Origin: Roseitalea sp. MMSF_3546
GTDB lineage: Bacteria; Pseudomonadota; Alphaproteobacteria; Rhizobiales; Rhizobiaceae
Direction of reading: 5' to 3'
Assembly (NCBI RefSeq): GCF_030732865.1
Contig: NZ_JASHKB010000001.1
Location: 62,001 to 126,000 of the forward strand
DNA length: 64,000 nucleotides
Numbering within the stretch: position 1 is the first letter of the stretch; every line of letters begins with the position of its first letter. Positions 48,442-58,198 of this stretch are shown one piece after another. A program made the translations under genes and the position numbers. Below the pieces are notes generated by a model. The model saw only the letters and a program-made list of their open reading frames with translations, had not been told where the DNA came from and made no database searches.

Positions 48442-48474
48442 ACGGTGCACCGTTGCGCCAGCATCAATTGATGC
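48442..48474. promoter_or_regulatory. Pair of perfect palindromes between divergent genes
   Basis: ACGGTGCACCGT (48442-48453) and GCATCAATTGATGC (48461-48474) are perfect 12- and 14-bp palindromes. Their centres are exactly 20 bp apart, about two helical turns. They lie between the channel gene and the PfkB kinase gene and look like paired operator sites. Confidence 0.5.
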
Positions 48475-48664
48475 AACAGTCAACGGCGTTTGTCTTGCCC
48501 GCACCGCGCTTTTCCGGCATCGGGCGTTCGCAAGGCCGACGACGCGCTTGCATGACGAGGCGCGCAAAGTAGACAATGGGCCAGGCCGCCGGGTGCGCGA
48601 TTCGTGCCGGCACCACCGTTTCCTTGCGAGCGCCGCGACGGCGCTCCCGATTGCCGGGTGCACC

Positions 48665-49609
48665 ATGATCCTGACCTGCGGCGAAGCGCTTTACGACATG
48701 TTCGTCGGCGACCATGCCGGCGGCAAACGGTTCGCGGTGACCGTCGACGGCGTCCTTGGCGGCTCGCCGCTCAATGTCGCGCTCGGCCTGGTGCGCATGG
48801 GCACGCCGGCCGCGCTGTTCACGCGCGTCTCCACCGACATGCTCGGCCGCCGCATGCGCGCCTTCATGGCCGAGAACGGCATTTCGGACGCCTATTGCGT
48901 GCCCACGGACAACCCGACCACACTGTCGCTGATCGAGACCGACGACAGCGGTCACCCGCATTATTCGATCTACTGCAAGGGCACTGCCGATTGCTCGCTT
49001 CAGGTCGGCGAACTGCCCGCCGCCCTCGGCGAGGACATCGCGATCGTTCATCTGGGCTCGTTCGCCACCGTGTTCGAGCCGGTCGGCGAGGCGCTGCGCA
49101 CGCTGGCACGGCGCGAGGCCGAACGGCGCTTCATCTCGTTCGACCCCAATGTGCGCACCATGGTCGTCGCCGATCTGGACCTGTGGCGCCAGCGCATCGA
49201 CGAGATGCTGCCGCTGGCGGGCATCGTGAAGGCGTCCGACGAGGATATCGGCCTGCTCTGGCCCGGCAAGCCGCTCGAATGGTTCGCCGAGAAGGCGCTC
49301 GTCGCCGGCGCCGACATCGCGCTGATCACGCGCGGCCCCGACGGCGCGATCGCCGCCAGCGCCGACGGACGGCTCACCCATGTCCCGGGCATCGAGGTCG
49401 ACACGGTCGACACGGTCGGGGCCGGCGACACCTTCATGGCCGCAAGCCTGCATCGCCTGACGGCGCACGCCGCGGCGCGGCGCCGGGCGGCCCGCGATGT
49501 CGATATCGTCGAACTGGCGCGGTTCGCGGTCAAGGCGTCCGCGCTGACCTGCACGCGACGCGGCGCCGACCTGCCCACGCTTGCCGAGATCGCCGCCTTT
49601 TCGCCCTGA
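48665..49609 (+). CDS. PfkB-family sugar kinase
   Basis: The product is probably a fructokinase-like enzyme that phosphorylates a sugar or nucleoside with ATP. The 314-residue protein begins ILTCGEALYDMF. It has the substrate motif GGSPLNVALGLVRMG, FISFDPNVR, and the PfkB signature DTVDTVGAGDTFMA with the catalytic Asp. The ATG at 48665 fits the family start; the frame is open upstream. The exact sugar cannot be read from sequence. Confidence 0.9.
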   Translation: MILTCGEALYDMFVGDHAGGKRFAVTVDGVLGGSPLNVALGLVRMGTPAALFTRVSTDMLGRRMRAFMAENGISDAYCVPTDNPTTLSLIETDDSGHPHYSIYCKGTADCSLQVGELPAALGEDIAIVHLGSFATVFEPVGEALRTLARREAERRFISFDPNVRTMVVADLDLWRQRIDEMLPLAGIVKASDEDIGLLWPGKPLEWFAEKALVAGADIALITRGPDGAIAASADGRLTHVPGIEVDTVDTVGAGDTFMAASLHRLTAHAAARRRAARDVDIVELARFAVKASALTCTRRGADLPTLAEIAAFSP

Positions 49610-49679
49610 TGCGATCGATATTGCGTCGGATCGTGCAAATCCGTATCACGATACATTCGTGACGCCGGGCCTCGCCAAG

Positions 49680-50369
49680 ATGATCCTCTATCACCACCCC
49701 ATGTCGGCATCCTCACGCTTCGTGAGGCTGATGCTTTCCGAATATGGCGTGGATGTCGAACTGTACGAGGAGCGCCCCTGGGAGCGCCGCCCGTCCTTTC
49801 TGGCGATCAGCCCCGGTGCGTCGCTGCCGGTGCTCGTCGACCAGAGCGGCTATCCGGTCGTCGGCGCCTTTCCGCTCGCCGAATATCTCGACGAAACGCG
49901 CGGCGCGATGGCGCGCGACCGCCGGCTGATGCCCGACTATCCGCTGGCCAGGGCGGAGGTGCGCCGGCTGGTCGACTGGTTCCTGGTCAAGCTGGAAAGC
50001 GACGTCACCCGCGCGCTGGTGCGCGAACGCGTCTTCAAGCTCGAAATGCCGGCCCAGTCCGGCGGCGGCTCGCCCAACTCGGCGGCGCTGCGCGGCGCCC
50101 GCGCCAACATGCGCCAGCACATGCGCTATCTGGACTGGCTCGCCGGCACGCGCGACTGGCTCGGCGCCAAGACGATCTCGCTGGCCGACCTGGCCGCCGC
50201 GGCGGCGATCTCGGTGCTCGACTATATGGGCGAAGTGCCCTGGGCCGAGGCCCAGCACGCGCCCGACTGGTACAGCCGCGTCAAGTCGCGCCCCTCCTTC
50301 CGGCCGCTGCTCAACGAGCGCGTGCGCGGCCTGCCACCGGTTTCCCATTACGCCGACCTCGATTTTTGA
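49680..50369 (+). CDS. Glutathione S-transferase family protein
   Basis: The 229-residue protein has an N-terminal thioredoxin-like domain (MILYHHPMSASSRFVRLMLSE, then ISPGASLPVLVD and FPLAEYLDE). A C-terminal all-helical domain contains ISLADLAAAAAISVLDYMGEVPW. A Ser in the ASSR stretch is the likely glutathione-activating residue. The ATG at 49680 is chosen by family fit; a GTG at 49659 would add seven residues. It precedes queG, an arrangement common in rhizobia. Confidence 0.9.
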   Translation: MILYHHPMSASSRFVRLMLSEYGVDVELYEERPWERRPSFLAISPGASLPVLVDQSGYPVVGAFPLAEYLDETRGAMARDRRLMPDYPLARAEVRRLVDWFLVKLESDVTRALVRERVFKLEMPAQSGGGSPNSAALRGARANMRQHMRYLDWLAGTRDWLGAKTISLADLAAAAAISVLDYMGEVPWAEAQHAPDWYSRVKSRPSFRPLLNERVRGLPPVSHYADLDF

Positions 50370-50393
50370 CCGGCGGGGCCATAGGTTCCGGCC

Positions 50394-51578
50394 ATGGCGG
50401 CACCGCAAACCCCACAGCACGACGACCGGGCGGCGCAGGCGCGCGCCATGCTGGCGCATGACCTGCGGCAGGCCGGCTTCGGCGCCGTCGGCTTTGCGAG
50501 CGCCGAAAGCCCGCCCGGCGCCGCCGAGGGGCTCGATGCGTTTCTGCGGGCCGGCCGGCACGGCACCATGGAGTGGATGGCGACGACCCGGGCCCGCCGC
50601 GCCGATCCGCGCACGCTTTGGCCGGCCGCGCGGACCGTGGTCATGGTCGCCATGAATTACGGTCCTGAGACCGACCCGCTCGACGCGCTCGGGCGGCGCG
50701 ACCGGGCGGCGATCTCGTGCTACGCGCAGAACCGCGACTATCACGACGTCATCAAGGGCAAGCTCAAGCAGGCCGCCGGCCGCTTCGCCGCGCGCACCGG
50801 CGCCGATGTCAAGGTCTTCGTGGACACCGCGCCGGTGATGGAAAAGCCGCTGGCCCAGGCGGCCGGGCTCGGATGGCAGGGCAAGCATACCAATCTGCTC
50901 AGCCGCGATCTGGGATCGTGGTTCTTCCTGGGCGCGATCTTCACCGACATGGAGCTGCCCGTCGACGTGCCCGAGACCGACCATTGCGGCTCGTGCCGCG
51001 CGTGTCTCGACATCTGCCCGACCGACGCCTTTCCGGCGCCCTACACCCTCGATGCCCGGCGGTGCATCTCCTATCTGACCATCGAGCACAAGGGACCGAT
51101 CCCGCGCGCGTTCCGGACGGCGATGGGCAACCGCGTCTATGGGTGCGACGACTGCTTGGCCGTGTGCCCATGGAACAAGTTCGCCGGCATTGCGCGCGAG
51201 GCCAGGCTGCGCGCGCGCGAGGACCTTCGGTCACCGCCGCTCGCCCGCCTGCTCGCGCTCGACGACGCGGCGTTTCGCGCGCTTTTCTCCGGCTCGCCGA
51301 TCAAGCGCATCGGCCGGGCGCGCTTTGTCCGCAATTGCCTGATCGCCGCCGGCAACAGCGACGATCCTGCACTCATCGCGCACGTCGAGGGCCTGCTCGG
51401 CGACGAGGCACCGCTGGTGCGCGGCGCCGCGGTCTGGGCGTTTGCCCGCCTTGCCGATCCCGACGCGGTGCGGGCCGCCCATCTGCGCCATGGCGCAGCC
51501 GAGGCCGACGAGACCGTGCGCGAGGAATGGGCGCACGCGCTCGACCGACATGCAACGCAGGTGCAACCGCATGGATGA
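50394..51578 (+). CDS. queG: Epoxyqueuosine reductase QueG
   Basis: The product reduces epoxyqueuosine to queuosine at position 34 of tRNA using cobalamin and two [4Fe-4S] clusters. The 394-residue protein has [28 protein letters not shown] split by the cobalamin-binding region. Ferredoxin-type cysteines are [12 protein letters not shown] (about residue 200) and [11 protein letters not shown] (about residue 248). A HEAT-like C-terminal part follows. The stop overlaps the next gene by eight bases. Confidence 0.96.
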   Translation: MAAPQTPQHDDRAAQARAMLAHDLRQAGFGAVGFASAESPPGAAEGLDAFLRAGRHGTMEWMATTRARRADPRTLWPAARTVVMVAMNYGPETDPLDALGRRDRAAISCYAQNRDYHDVIKGKLKQAAGRFAARTGADVKVFVDTAPVMEKPLAQAAGLGWQGKHTNLLSRDLGSWFFLGAIFTDMELPVDVPETDHCGSCRACLDICPTDAFPAPYTLDARRCISYLTIEHKGPIPRAFRTAMGNRVYGCDDCLAVCPWNKFAGIAREARLRAREDLRSPPLARLLALDDAAFRALFSGSPIKRIGRARFVRNCLIAAGNSDDPALIAHVEGLLGDEAPLVRGAAVWAFARLADPDAVRAAHLRHGAAEADETVREEWAHALDRHATQVQPHG

Positions 51579-52455
51579 GGCCGTCACCGTGATCTTCGGC
51601 GCCGGGTTTTCGGGCACGGCCTATGGCCGGCTGCTGGCCGAACGCGGCAACGCCGTGATCGGCACGACGCGAAGCGCCGACAAGGCAGGGGCTCTCGAGG
51701 CTGCGGGGATCGCGCCGGTGATCTTCGACGGCGCGGCGATCACAGACGATCTGGCGCGAGCCATCGCGCGGGCCACCGACATCGTCATCTCCATCGCTCC
51801 CGACGAGACCGGCGATCCGGTGATCCAGGCGGCGGGCGAGGCCATCGCCGCCGCGCCGCATCTGCAATGGCTGGCCTATCTGTCCACCGTGGGCGTCTAT
51901 GGCAATCACGATGGCGGCTGGGTCGACGAGGGCACGCGCCCGCGCCCGGTCTCGCAGCGCTCGATCCAGCGTCTTGGCGCAGAGAATGCCTGGCGCGACC
52001 TGGCCGAACGCCGCGGCACGCCGCTGGCGATCCTTCGCCTTTCGGGCATTTACGGGCCGGGCCGCAATGCCTTTGCCAATCTGAAGGCCGGCCGGGCGCG
52101 TCGGCTGGTCAAACCCGGCCAGGTGTTCAACCGCATCCATGTCCGCGACATCGCCCGGGCGCTCGCCTTCCTCGCCGAGCGGCGCGCGGACGGCATCTAC
52201 AACGTCACCGACGACTGCCCCGCGCCGCCACAGGACGTTGTCGCTTTTGCAGCCGATGTTATGAAAGTTGAACCGCCTCCGGAAATCGACTTCGAGTCCG
52301 CCACATTGTCACCAATGGCCCGGTCCTTTTACGGCGAGAACAAGCGGGTCTCGAACGCGCGGATCAGGCAGGCCGGTTTTTCCTTCGATCATCCCGACTA
52401 CCGGACGGCGCTGCGCCGGATGTGGGACGACGGAAGCTGGCAGGCCGGGGCCTGA
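51571..52455 (+). CDS. NAD-dependent epimerase/dehydratase-like protein (YeeZ-type SDR)
   Basis: The 294-residue protein has an N-terminal nucleotide-binding Gly motif ([13 protein letters not shown]). It then shows [32 protein letters not shown] and [12 protein letters not shown], the pattern of atypical short-chain dehydrogenases such as E. coli YeeZ. The substrate is unknown. It overlaps queG by eight bases and is probably co-translated. An in-frame ATG at 51550 would add seven residues. Confidence 0.88.
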   Translation: MDEAVTVIFGAGFSGTAYGRLLAERGNAVIGTTRSADKAGALEAAGIAPVIFDGAAITDDLARAIARATDIVISIAPDETGDPVIQAAGEAIAAAPHLQWLAYLSTVGVYGNHDGGWVDEGTRPRPVSQRSIQRLGAENAWRDLAERRGTPLAILRLSGIYGPGRNAFANLKAGRARRLVKPGQVFNRIHVRDIARALAFLAERRADGIYNVTDDCPAPPQDVVAFAADVMKVEPPPEIDFESATLSPMARSFYGENKRVSNARIRQAGFSFDHPDYRTALRRMWDDGSWQAGA

Positions 52456-52503
52456 TCGGTTCGTTCGCGCCGCTTGTCCAACCAAGGAGACAATTGGCAA
52501 ACG

Positions 52504-52875
52504 ATGACAGTGAAGACAAGGACGATGCGCGCCGCGTGCGCGACAACCCTGGCGGTCGGCCTGATGGCGGCCGGCGCGACCGCCGCCTCGGCGGCCGATC
52601 AATGCGGCAAGGCGAGCTGGTATGCGCTCACCTCGCAAACCGCGTCCGGCGAGATGATGAACCCCGAAGGCATGACCGCCGCGCACAAGAGCCTGCCCTT
52701 CGGCAGCAGGATCCAGGTGACCAACCGCGCCAATGGCCGCTCCGTGGTCGTGCGCATCAACGATCGCGGGCCCTTCGTGGCGGGCCGGATCATCGACGTG
52801 TCCAAGGGTGCGGCCCGCAAGCTGGGCATGGTGAACTCGGGCGTCGTGTCCGCCTGCATCAGCCGCGTCGGCTGA
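52504..52875 (+). CDS. RlpA-like double-psi beta-barrel protein
   Basis: The product is a secreted protein of the RlpA/septal lytic transglycosylase family. The 123-residue protein has a signal peptide ([19 protein letters not shown]), then [32 protein letters not shown] and [27 protein letters not shown]. These are the RlpA core with the catalytic-type Asp/His positions. It has no lipobox and no SPOR domain. AAGGAGA lies 13 bases before the ATG, an unusually long spacing. Confidence 0.9.
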   Translation: MTVKTRTMRAACATTLAVGLMAAGATAASAADQCGKASWYALTSQTASGEMMNPEGMTAAHKSLPFGSRIQVTNRANGRSVVVRINDRGPFVAGRIIDVSKGAARKLGMVNSGVVSACISRVG

Positions 52876-52903
52876 CCGCCGCACGGCAGGAACGGGACAT
52901 GAA

Positions 52904-52933
52904 GAAGGCCCGGCGCGTGCGCGCCGGGCCTTC
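52904..52933. terminator. Strong bidirectional terminator
   Basis: GAAGGCCCGGCGC (52904-52916) pairs perfectly with GCGCCGGGCCTTC (52921-52933) over 13 bp with a GTGC tetraloop. It lies between the convergent RlpA-like and L,D-transpeptidase genes. The minus-strand side continues TTC, giving a short T-rich end. Confidence 0.72.
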
Positions 52934-52977
52934 GGATCAAATGCGTGTTCGGTATTTGGCGCCTGCGGGAGAACCGC

Positions 52978-54954
52978 TCAGCTCGTGCGCGCGGTGCGCA
53001 CAGCGTCGAACGCCCGCGACAGATAGTCGTCGCGTTCATAGATGTCGGCGTGGTAGCCGATCTCGCCGGTGTCGTTGGGCCAGGCGGTGAAGTAGCTGAC
53101 ATAGACCGGCACGCGGGTCTGAAGCCGTTCGACTTGTTCATAGCCGCCAAGCTGCGATTGCACATGTTCGACCGACTTGCCCAGCACCGCTGCCGCCATG
53201 GCGCGCGGATCCTGCAGGCGCACGCAGCCATGGCTGTAGGCGCGGCTGCTGCGCTCGAACAGGTTCTTGGCCGGGGTGTCATGCATGTAGATGGCATGGC
53301 TGTTGGGGAACATGATCTTCAACTCGCCCAGCGCGTTGGAGGGACCGGGCTTCTGGCGCACATTATACGGCACCGGCCCGTTGTACTGGCGCCAGTTGAT
53401 CGCCGATGAGGCGACCTTCGTGCCCGAATGGGTGGTCACGACATAGCCGTTGCGGTCCAGATAGCTGCGGTCGCGCCAGAGCTTGGGCAGCATCTCGTTG
53501 ACGATGATCGACTGCGGCACGCCCCAATAGGGGTCGTAGACCACGTGATCGATCTCGTCATAGAAGAAATAGGTCTGGTTGGAAGGCTTGCCGACGATGG
53601 CGCGCATGGAGAGCACCGTCTCGTCGCCCTCGAAATAGCGCACGCGATATTCGGGCTGGTTGATCACCACATGCCGGTCGCCGAACTCCTCGGGGTGCCA
53701 GCGCAGCCTTTCGAGCGCGAACCTGACCTTGTCGATCCGGCTTTCGACGGTCGCCTCGGTCAGCCGGCTCGCCGTCTTCGGCCCGACGATGCCGTCGGCG
53801 ACTAGGTTGAGGTCACGCTGGGTGTCGCGGATCAGTTCGACGAGCGCGCCCTCATAGGCCGTTCCGCCGTCATAGGCGGCCAGGGTCTCGGCATGCTTCT
53901 GCCGGGTCTCGTCGCGGATCTTGCGTTCGACCGCGCGCATCACCATGGGCAGGCCCTCATCAACCGTGCCGGGCCGCATCATGATGCCCTCGGGGATCAC
54001 GATGGGCTCGAGTTCGGTTGTCTGCAGGCGCCTCAACTCGTTTCTGAGCGCCGCATATTCGGGCTGGCGCGGCTCCAGCCGCCGCAGCCAGCGGACCGGG
54101 TCCTGCGCATTGGCGAGCGCGAACATCGCCGCCTTCGCGCTCAGCCGCTCGCCGGGGAAATCGTGATAGCCGGACAGCTTGTTGGGATCGATGGCGCCGT
54201 CCTTCATGTCCATCGCGTAGCGGATCGCATTGGCGGTCAGCGTCAGTTCGAAGGCCATCAGTTCGCTGTAGCGGCTGGCCGGGTCGTCCATCGACCAGCC
54301 GGCGGGCGGCAGGTCGACCGCGTAGTGCTCGGCCTGGAGGCCATGGGCGGCGGCATCGTTGACCAGTTCGGCGATCTGCCGGCCGGTGGCGCTGGCATGC
54401 ATGCCCTCGACCCACAGGAAGGCGGGGTTGCCCGCATAATGCGCCCGGACCGCCTCGGCGACGGGATCCTCCAGGCCTACATCGATGTCGGGCACATGCT
54501 CGAGCGCCTGCGCAAAGCGGTCATTCGTCAGCACCACCATGGGCGGCAAGGCGTCCGCGTCGCTTGCGATCGAGCCCGTCGGCTCGATATCGGGCACCAG
54601 CGAGGCCAGGGTGACCCAGCTCACCGCCGGTGCGCTGTAGGTGTAGTATTGCGGCCCGCTTACCTTCTGGATCTGCCGCGCGGGGCGGCGCGCGGTCTGC
54701 GTGCGGCGCGGCTGGGCGCGTTGCGCGCGCCGTGGCGCCGAGCGCTGCACCTGGCGCTGCGGTCGCTGCGCCCGTTCCCTGCGTTCGCGCCACTCCTGCC
54801 GCTTGTCGCGATTGAACAGCAGCTCATGAAGCTGCACCTGGTCCGCCATGGCCGGCGGTGAAACGGAAAGGCCGGTTACGACGACGGCCAGGACCAGCAC
54901 GAAACGCGAAATCGATGTGAACGCCACGGATCTTCTCCGGATTGGTTGCCCCAT
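52978..54954 (-). CDS. Large L,D-transpeptidase (YcbB/LdtD-like)
   Basis: The product forms 3-3 cross-links in peptidoglycan, in the periplasm. The 658-residue protein has a signal peptide (SRFVLVLAVVVTGLSVSPPAMA). An Arg/Gln-rich segment lies at about residues 45-95, then a scaffold domain, a PG_binding_1 domain (LNLVADGIVGPKTASRL), and a YkuD domain. The YkuD catalytic motif is YSHGCVRL, with IYMHDTP upstream. The ATG at 54954 was chosen for the signal peptide; the frame is open 49 codons further. It diverges from polA. Confidence 0.92.
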   Translation of the reverse strand: MGQPIRRRSVAFTSISRFVLVLAVVVTGLSVSPPAMADQVQLHELLFNRDKRQEWRERRERAQRPQRQVQRSAPRRAQRAQPRRTQTARRPARQIQKVSGPQYYTYSAPAVSWVTLASLVPDIEPTGSIASDADALPPMVVLTNDRFAQALEHVPDIDVGLEDPVAEAVRAHYAGNPAFLWVEGMHASATGRQIAELVNDAAAHGLQAEHYAVDLPPAGWSMDDPASRYSELMAFELTLTANAIRYAMDMKDGAIDPNKLSGYHDFPGERLSAKAAMFALANAQDPVRWLRRLEPRQPEYAALRNELRRLQTTELEPIVIPEGIMMRPGTVDEGLPMVMRAVERKIRDETRQKHAETLAAYDGGTAYEGALVELIRDTQRDLNLVADGIVGPKTASRLTEATVESRIDKVRFALERLRWHPEEFGDRHVVINQPEYRVRYFEGDETVLSMRAIVGKPSNQTYFFYDEIDHVVYDPYWGVPQSIIVNEMLPKLWRDRSYLDRNGYVVTTHSGTKVASSAINWRQYNGPVPYNVRQKPGPSNALGELKIMFPNSHAIYMHDTPAKNLFERSSRAYSHGCVRLQDPRAMAAAVLGKSVEHVQSQLGGYEQVERLQTRVPVYVSYFTAWPNDTGEIGYHADIYERDDYLSRAFDAVRTARTS

Positions 54955-55051
54955 GCCCGACTCTATCAACCAGGCGCGCCCAATAAAGTGCCCATGGCGT
55001 GAAGATTGAGTTAAGCATTGTGAATGAAACCTGAACGATGCAGCGATGCAA

Positions 55052-55090
55052 CACAAAATCGCCGCAAACGCGCCGCTTCGCGGCTTTGTG
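55052..55090. other. Nested inverted repeat upstream of polA
   Basis: CACAAA (55052-55057) pairs with TTTGTG (55085-55090), enclosing GCGGC (55080-55084). That inner part can pair with either of two GCCGC copies (55061-55065 or 55072-55076). It lies in the gap between the divergent L,D-transpeptidase gene and polA, 36 bases before polA. Confidence 0.35.
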
Positions 55091-55126
55091 ATTGCTGGCA
55101 CGCGGTGCGCGCGCTAAGCGTTCGCC

Positions 55127-58100
55127 ATGAAGAAGGGTGATCATCTTTTCCTCGTCGACGGGTCGGCCTACATCTTCCGCGCCTTCCATGCCCTGCCGCC
55201 GCTGACCCGCAAGTCCGACGGTCTGCCGGTCGGGGCGGTGGCCGGCTTCTGCAACATGATCTGGAAGCTGCTGGTCGATGCGCGCGACACCGATGTCGGC
55301 GTCACGCCCACCCATCTGGCGGTCATTTTCGACCATTCCGCCAAGACGTTCCGCAACACGCTCTATGCCGACTACAAGGCCAACCGCACCGAGCCGCCCG
55401 AGGATCTGATCCCGCAATTCGGGCTGATCCGGCAGGCGACGCGCGCCTTCGGCCTGCCCTGCATCGAGATGCAGGGTTATGAGGCCGACGACATCATCGC
55501 CGCCTATTGCCGGATGGCCGAGGACATCGGCGCGGACACCACGATCGTGTCGTCCGACAAGGATCTGATGCAGCTCGTTACCGACCATGTGTCCATGTAT
55601 GACACAATGAAGGACCGGCAGATCGACCGCCAGGCGGTGATCGAGAAGTTCGGCGTCGGCCCCGAGAAGATGATCGATCTGCAGGCGCTTTGCGGCGATC
55701 CGACCGACAACGTGCCGGGGGTGCCGGGCATTGGCCCCAAGACCGCCGCGCAACTGCTCGCCGAATATGGCGATCTCGAAACGCTGCTCGCCAGCGCCGG
55801 CCGGATCAAGCAGAAGAAGCGGCGCGAGAACCTGATCGAATTCGCCGACCAGGCGCGGCTGTCGCGCGAACTGGTCAAGCTCGACGCGCACACGCCCGTC
55901 GAGGTTCCGCTCGATGAAATGGCGCTCGACAGCCAGGACGGGCCGAAGCTGATCGCGTTTCTCAAGGCGATGGAGTTCAACACACTGACGCGCCGCGTCG
56001 CCGAGGCCACAGGAACCGATGCCGCCGAAATCGCACCGGCCGAGATCGAGATCGAATGGGGCGCGGCGGCGCGCGGGCCCGATCTGGACACCGGCGCCGG
56101 CATCGGATCTTCGGGCGATCGTCTCCCCGCAGGCGGGCACAAGGAAGCGAGCCCTCGATCCGCATCGGGCGTGAACGGTCAAAAGGATGGATCCGGCGCG
56201 CGCGGAGAGGGCGAGGCGGACGGCACGGCCGGCCAGGAGGGCACGCCATCGGCGCTCGCCAATGCCCGCGCCGAAGCGGCCGCGACCGCGAAGTTCGACC
56301 CCGATGCCTATGTGTGCATCCGCGATCTTGGAACGCTCGACCGCTGGCTCGACATGGCCCGCCAGGCCGGCACGGTCGCCTTCGACACCGAGACGGACTC
56401 GCTCGATGCGATGCAGGCCAATCTGGTCGGCTTCTCGCTGTGCCACGCCGAGGGCGAGGCGGCCTATGTGCCGCTCGCCCATCGTGACGGCGCGGACGAC
56501 CTGCTCGGCGCCGGCGGGCTGCTCGCCGACCAGGTGCCGATGGAAGAGGCGTTAAGCCGGCTCAAGACCCTGCTCGAGGATCCGTCCATCCTCGTGGTCG
56601 GCCAGAACATCAAATACGATATCCTGGTCATGCGCCGCCACGGCGTCGACATCGCCTGCCATGACGACACCATGCTCATCTCCTATGTGCTCGATGCGGG
56701 CACGAACGGGCACGGCATGGATGCGCTCGCCGAACGCTGGCTCGGCCACAAGCCGATCGCCTACAAGGACATTGCCGGCACCGGCAAGAAGGCGCTCACC
56801 TTCGACAGGATCGCTCTTTACGAGGCGACCTGCTACGCCGCCGAGGATGCCGACATCACGCTGCGGCTGTGGCGGGTGCTCAAGCCGCGGCTCGTCGCGC
56901 AGGGTCTGGCTGCCGTTTACGAGCGGCTCGAGCGGCCGATGGTCAATGTGCTCGCCCGCATGGAGGCGTATGGCATCAGCGTCGACCGGCAGATATTGAG
57001 CCGGCTATCGGGCGAGTTCGCGCAGAAGGCCGCCGCCATCGAGGCCGAGATCCACGAACTGGCCGGCGAGAGCTTCAATATCGGCTCGCCGCGCCAGCTC
57101 GGCGAGATCCTGTTCGGCAAGATGGGCCTGCCCGGCGGCACGAAGACGCGCACCGGCCAGTGGGCGACATCGGCCCGCGTGCTCGAGGATCTGGCCGCCG
57201 AAGGGCACGAACTGCCCAGGCGCATCGTCGACTGGCGCCAGCTCACCAAGCTCAAATCGACCTATACCGACGCGCTGCCCGGCTTCATCGATCCGCGCAC
57301 GGGGCGCGTGCACACGTCCTATTCGCTGGCGTCGACGACCACCGGCCGGCTCTCCTCGTCCGAGCCGAACCTGCAGAACATTCCGATCCGTACGGTCGAG
57401 GGCCGGCGCATCCGTACCGCCTTCGTGGCCGTGCCCGACCACAAGCTGCTTTCGGCCGACTACAGTCAGATCGAACTGCGCGTGCTCGCCCATGTCGCCG
57501 ATATCGGCCAGCTCAAGCAGGCCTTCGCCGAGGGGCTCGACATCCATGCCATGACCGCCTCGGAAATGTTCGGCGTGCCGATCGAGGGCATGCCTGGCGA
57601 GGTGCGCCGTCGCGCCAAGGCGATCAATTTCGGCATCATCTACGGCATTTCGGCTTTCGGCCTCGCCAACCAGCTCTCCATCCCGCGCTCGGAGGCGGGC
57701 GAGTACATCAAGACCTATTTCGAGCGCTTTCCGGGGATCAGGGACTATATGGATGCCACCAAGGCGTTCGCGCGCGAACACGGCTATGTGGAGACCATCT
57801 TCGGTCGCCGGGCGCATTATCCGGAGATCAGGTCGTCCAATCCGCAGGTGCGCGCCTTCAACGAGCGCGCGGCGATCAACGCGCCGATCCAGGGCTCGGC
57901 CGCCGACATCATCCGCCGCGCCATGATCCGCATGCAGCCGGCGCTCGAAGAGGCCGGGCTGAGCGCCAGGATGCTCCTGCAGGTGCATGACGAACTGATC
58001 TTCGAAGTGCCCCGAGACGAAGTCGGTCTGACCGCGCCGGTCGTCAAGCGGATCATGGAAAGCGCCGCCGAGCCGGCCGTCGCCATGGCCGTGCCGCTCG

Positions 58101-58144
58101 CCGTCGACGCCAACGCCGCCGACGACTGGGACGAGGCGCATTGA
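55127..58144 (+). CDS. polA: DNA polymerase I
   Basis: The product fills gaps and removes RNA primers. The 1005-residue protein has three domains. The first is a 5'-3' exonuclease (LVDGSAYIFRAFHALPPL, GYEADDIIA, VSSDKDLMQLV). The second is a 3'-5' exonuclease with intact acidic residues (FDTETDSLDAM, NIKYDILVMRRHG, YAAEDADITLRLW). The third is the polymerase (LLSADYSQIELRVLAHV, RRRAKAINFGIIYGIS, LLQVHDELIFEVP). A low-complexity Gly/Ala/Glu linker at about residues 310-385 joins the first two domains and explains the extra length over E. coli. Proofreading should be functional. Confidence 0.98.
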   Translation: MKKGDHLFLVDGSAYIFRAFHALPPLTRKSDGLPVGAVAGFCNMIWKLLVDARDTDVGVTPTHLAVIFDHSAKTFRNTLYADYKANRTEPPEDLIPQFGLIRQATRAFGLPCIEMQGYEADDIIAAYCRMAEDIGADTTIVSSDKDLMQLVTDHVSMYDTMKDRQIDRQAVIEKFGVGPEKMIDLQALCGDPTDNVPGVPGIGPKTAAQLLAEYGDLETLLASAGRIKQKKRRENLIEFADQARLSRELVKLDAHTPVEVPLDEMALDSQDGPKLIAFLKAMEFNTLTRRVAEATGTDAAEIAPAEIEIEWGAAARGPDLDTGAGIGSSGDRLPAGGHKEASPRSASGVNGQKDGSGARGEGEADGTAGQEGTPSALANARAEAAATAKFDPDAYVCIRDLGTLDRWLDMARQAGTVAFDTETDSLDAMQANLVGFSLCHAEGEAAYVPLAHRDGADDLLGAGGLLADQVPMEEALSRLKTLLEDPSILVVGQNIKYDILVMRRHGVDIACHDDTMLISYVLDAGTNGHGMDALAERWLGHKPIAYKDIAGTGKKALTFDRIALYEATCYAAEDADITLRLWRVLKPRLVAQGLAAVYERLERPMVNVLARMEAYGISVDRQILSRLSGEFAQKAAAIEAEIHELAGESFNIGSPRQLGEILFGKMGLPGGTKTRTGQWATSARVLEDLAAEGHELPRRIVDWRQLTKLKSTYTDALPGFIDPRTGRVHTSYSLASTTTGRLSSSEPNLQNIPIRTVEGRRIRTAFVAVPDHKLLSADYSQIELRVLAHVADIGQLKQAFAEGLDIHAMTASEMFGVPIEGMPGEVRRRAKAINFGIIYGISAFGLANQLSIPRSEAGEYIKTYFERFPGIRDYMDATKAFAREHGYVETIFGRRAHYPEIRSSNPQVRAFNERAAINAPIQGSAADIIRRAMIRMQPALEEAGLSARMLLQVHDELIFEVPRDEVGLTAPVVKRIMESAAEPAVAMAVPLAVDANAADDWDEAH

Positions 58145-58198
58145 GGCCGCGCCGCCCGGCGCGCCCGGCGGTGTCCGGCGCGCGCATGTACGGTCACC

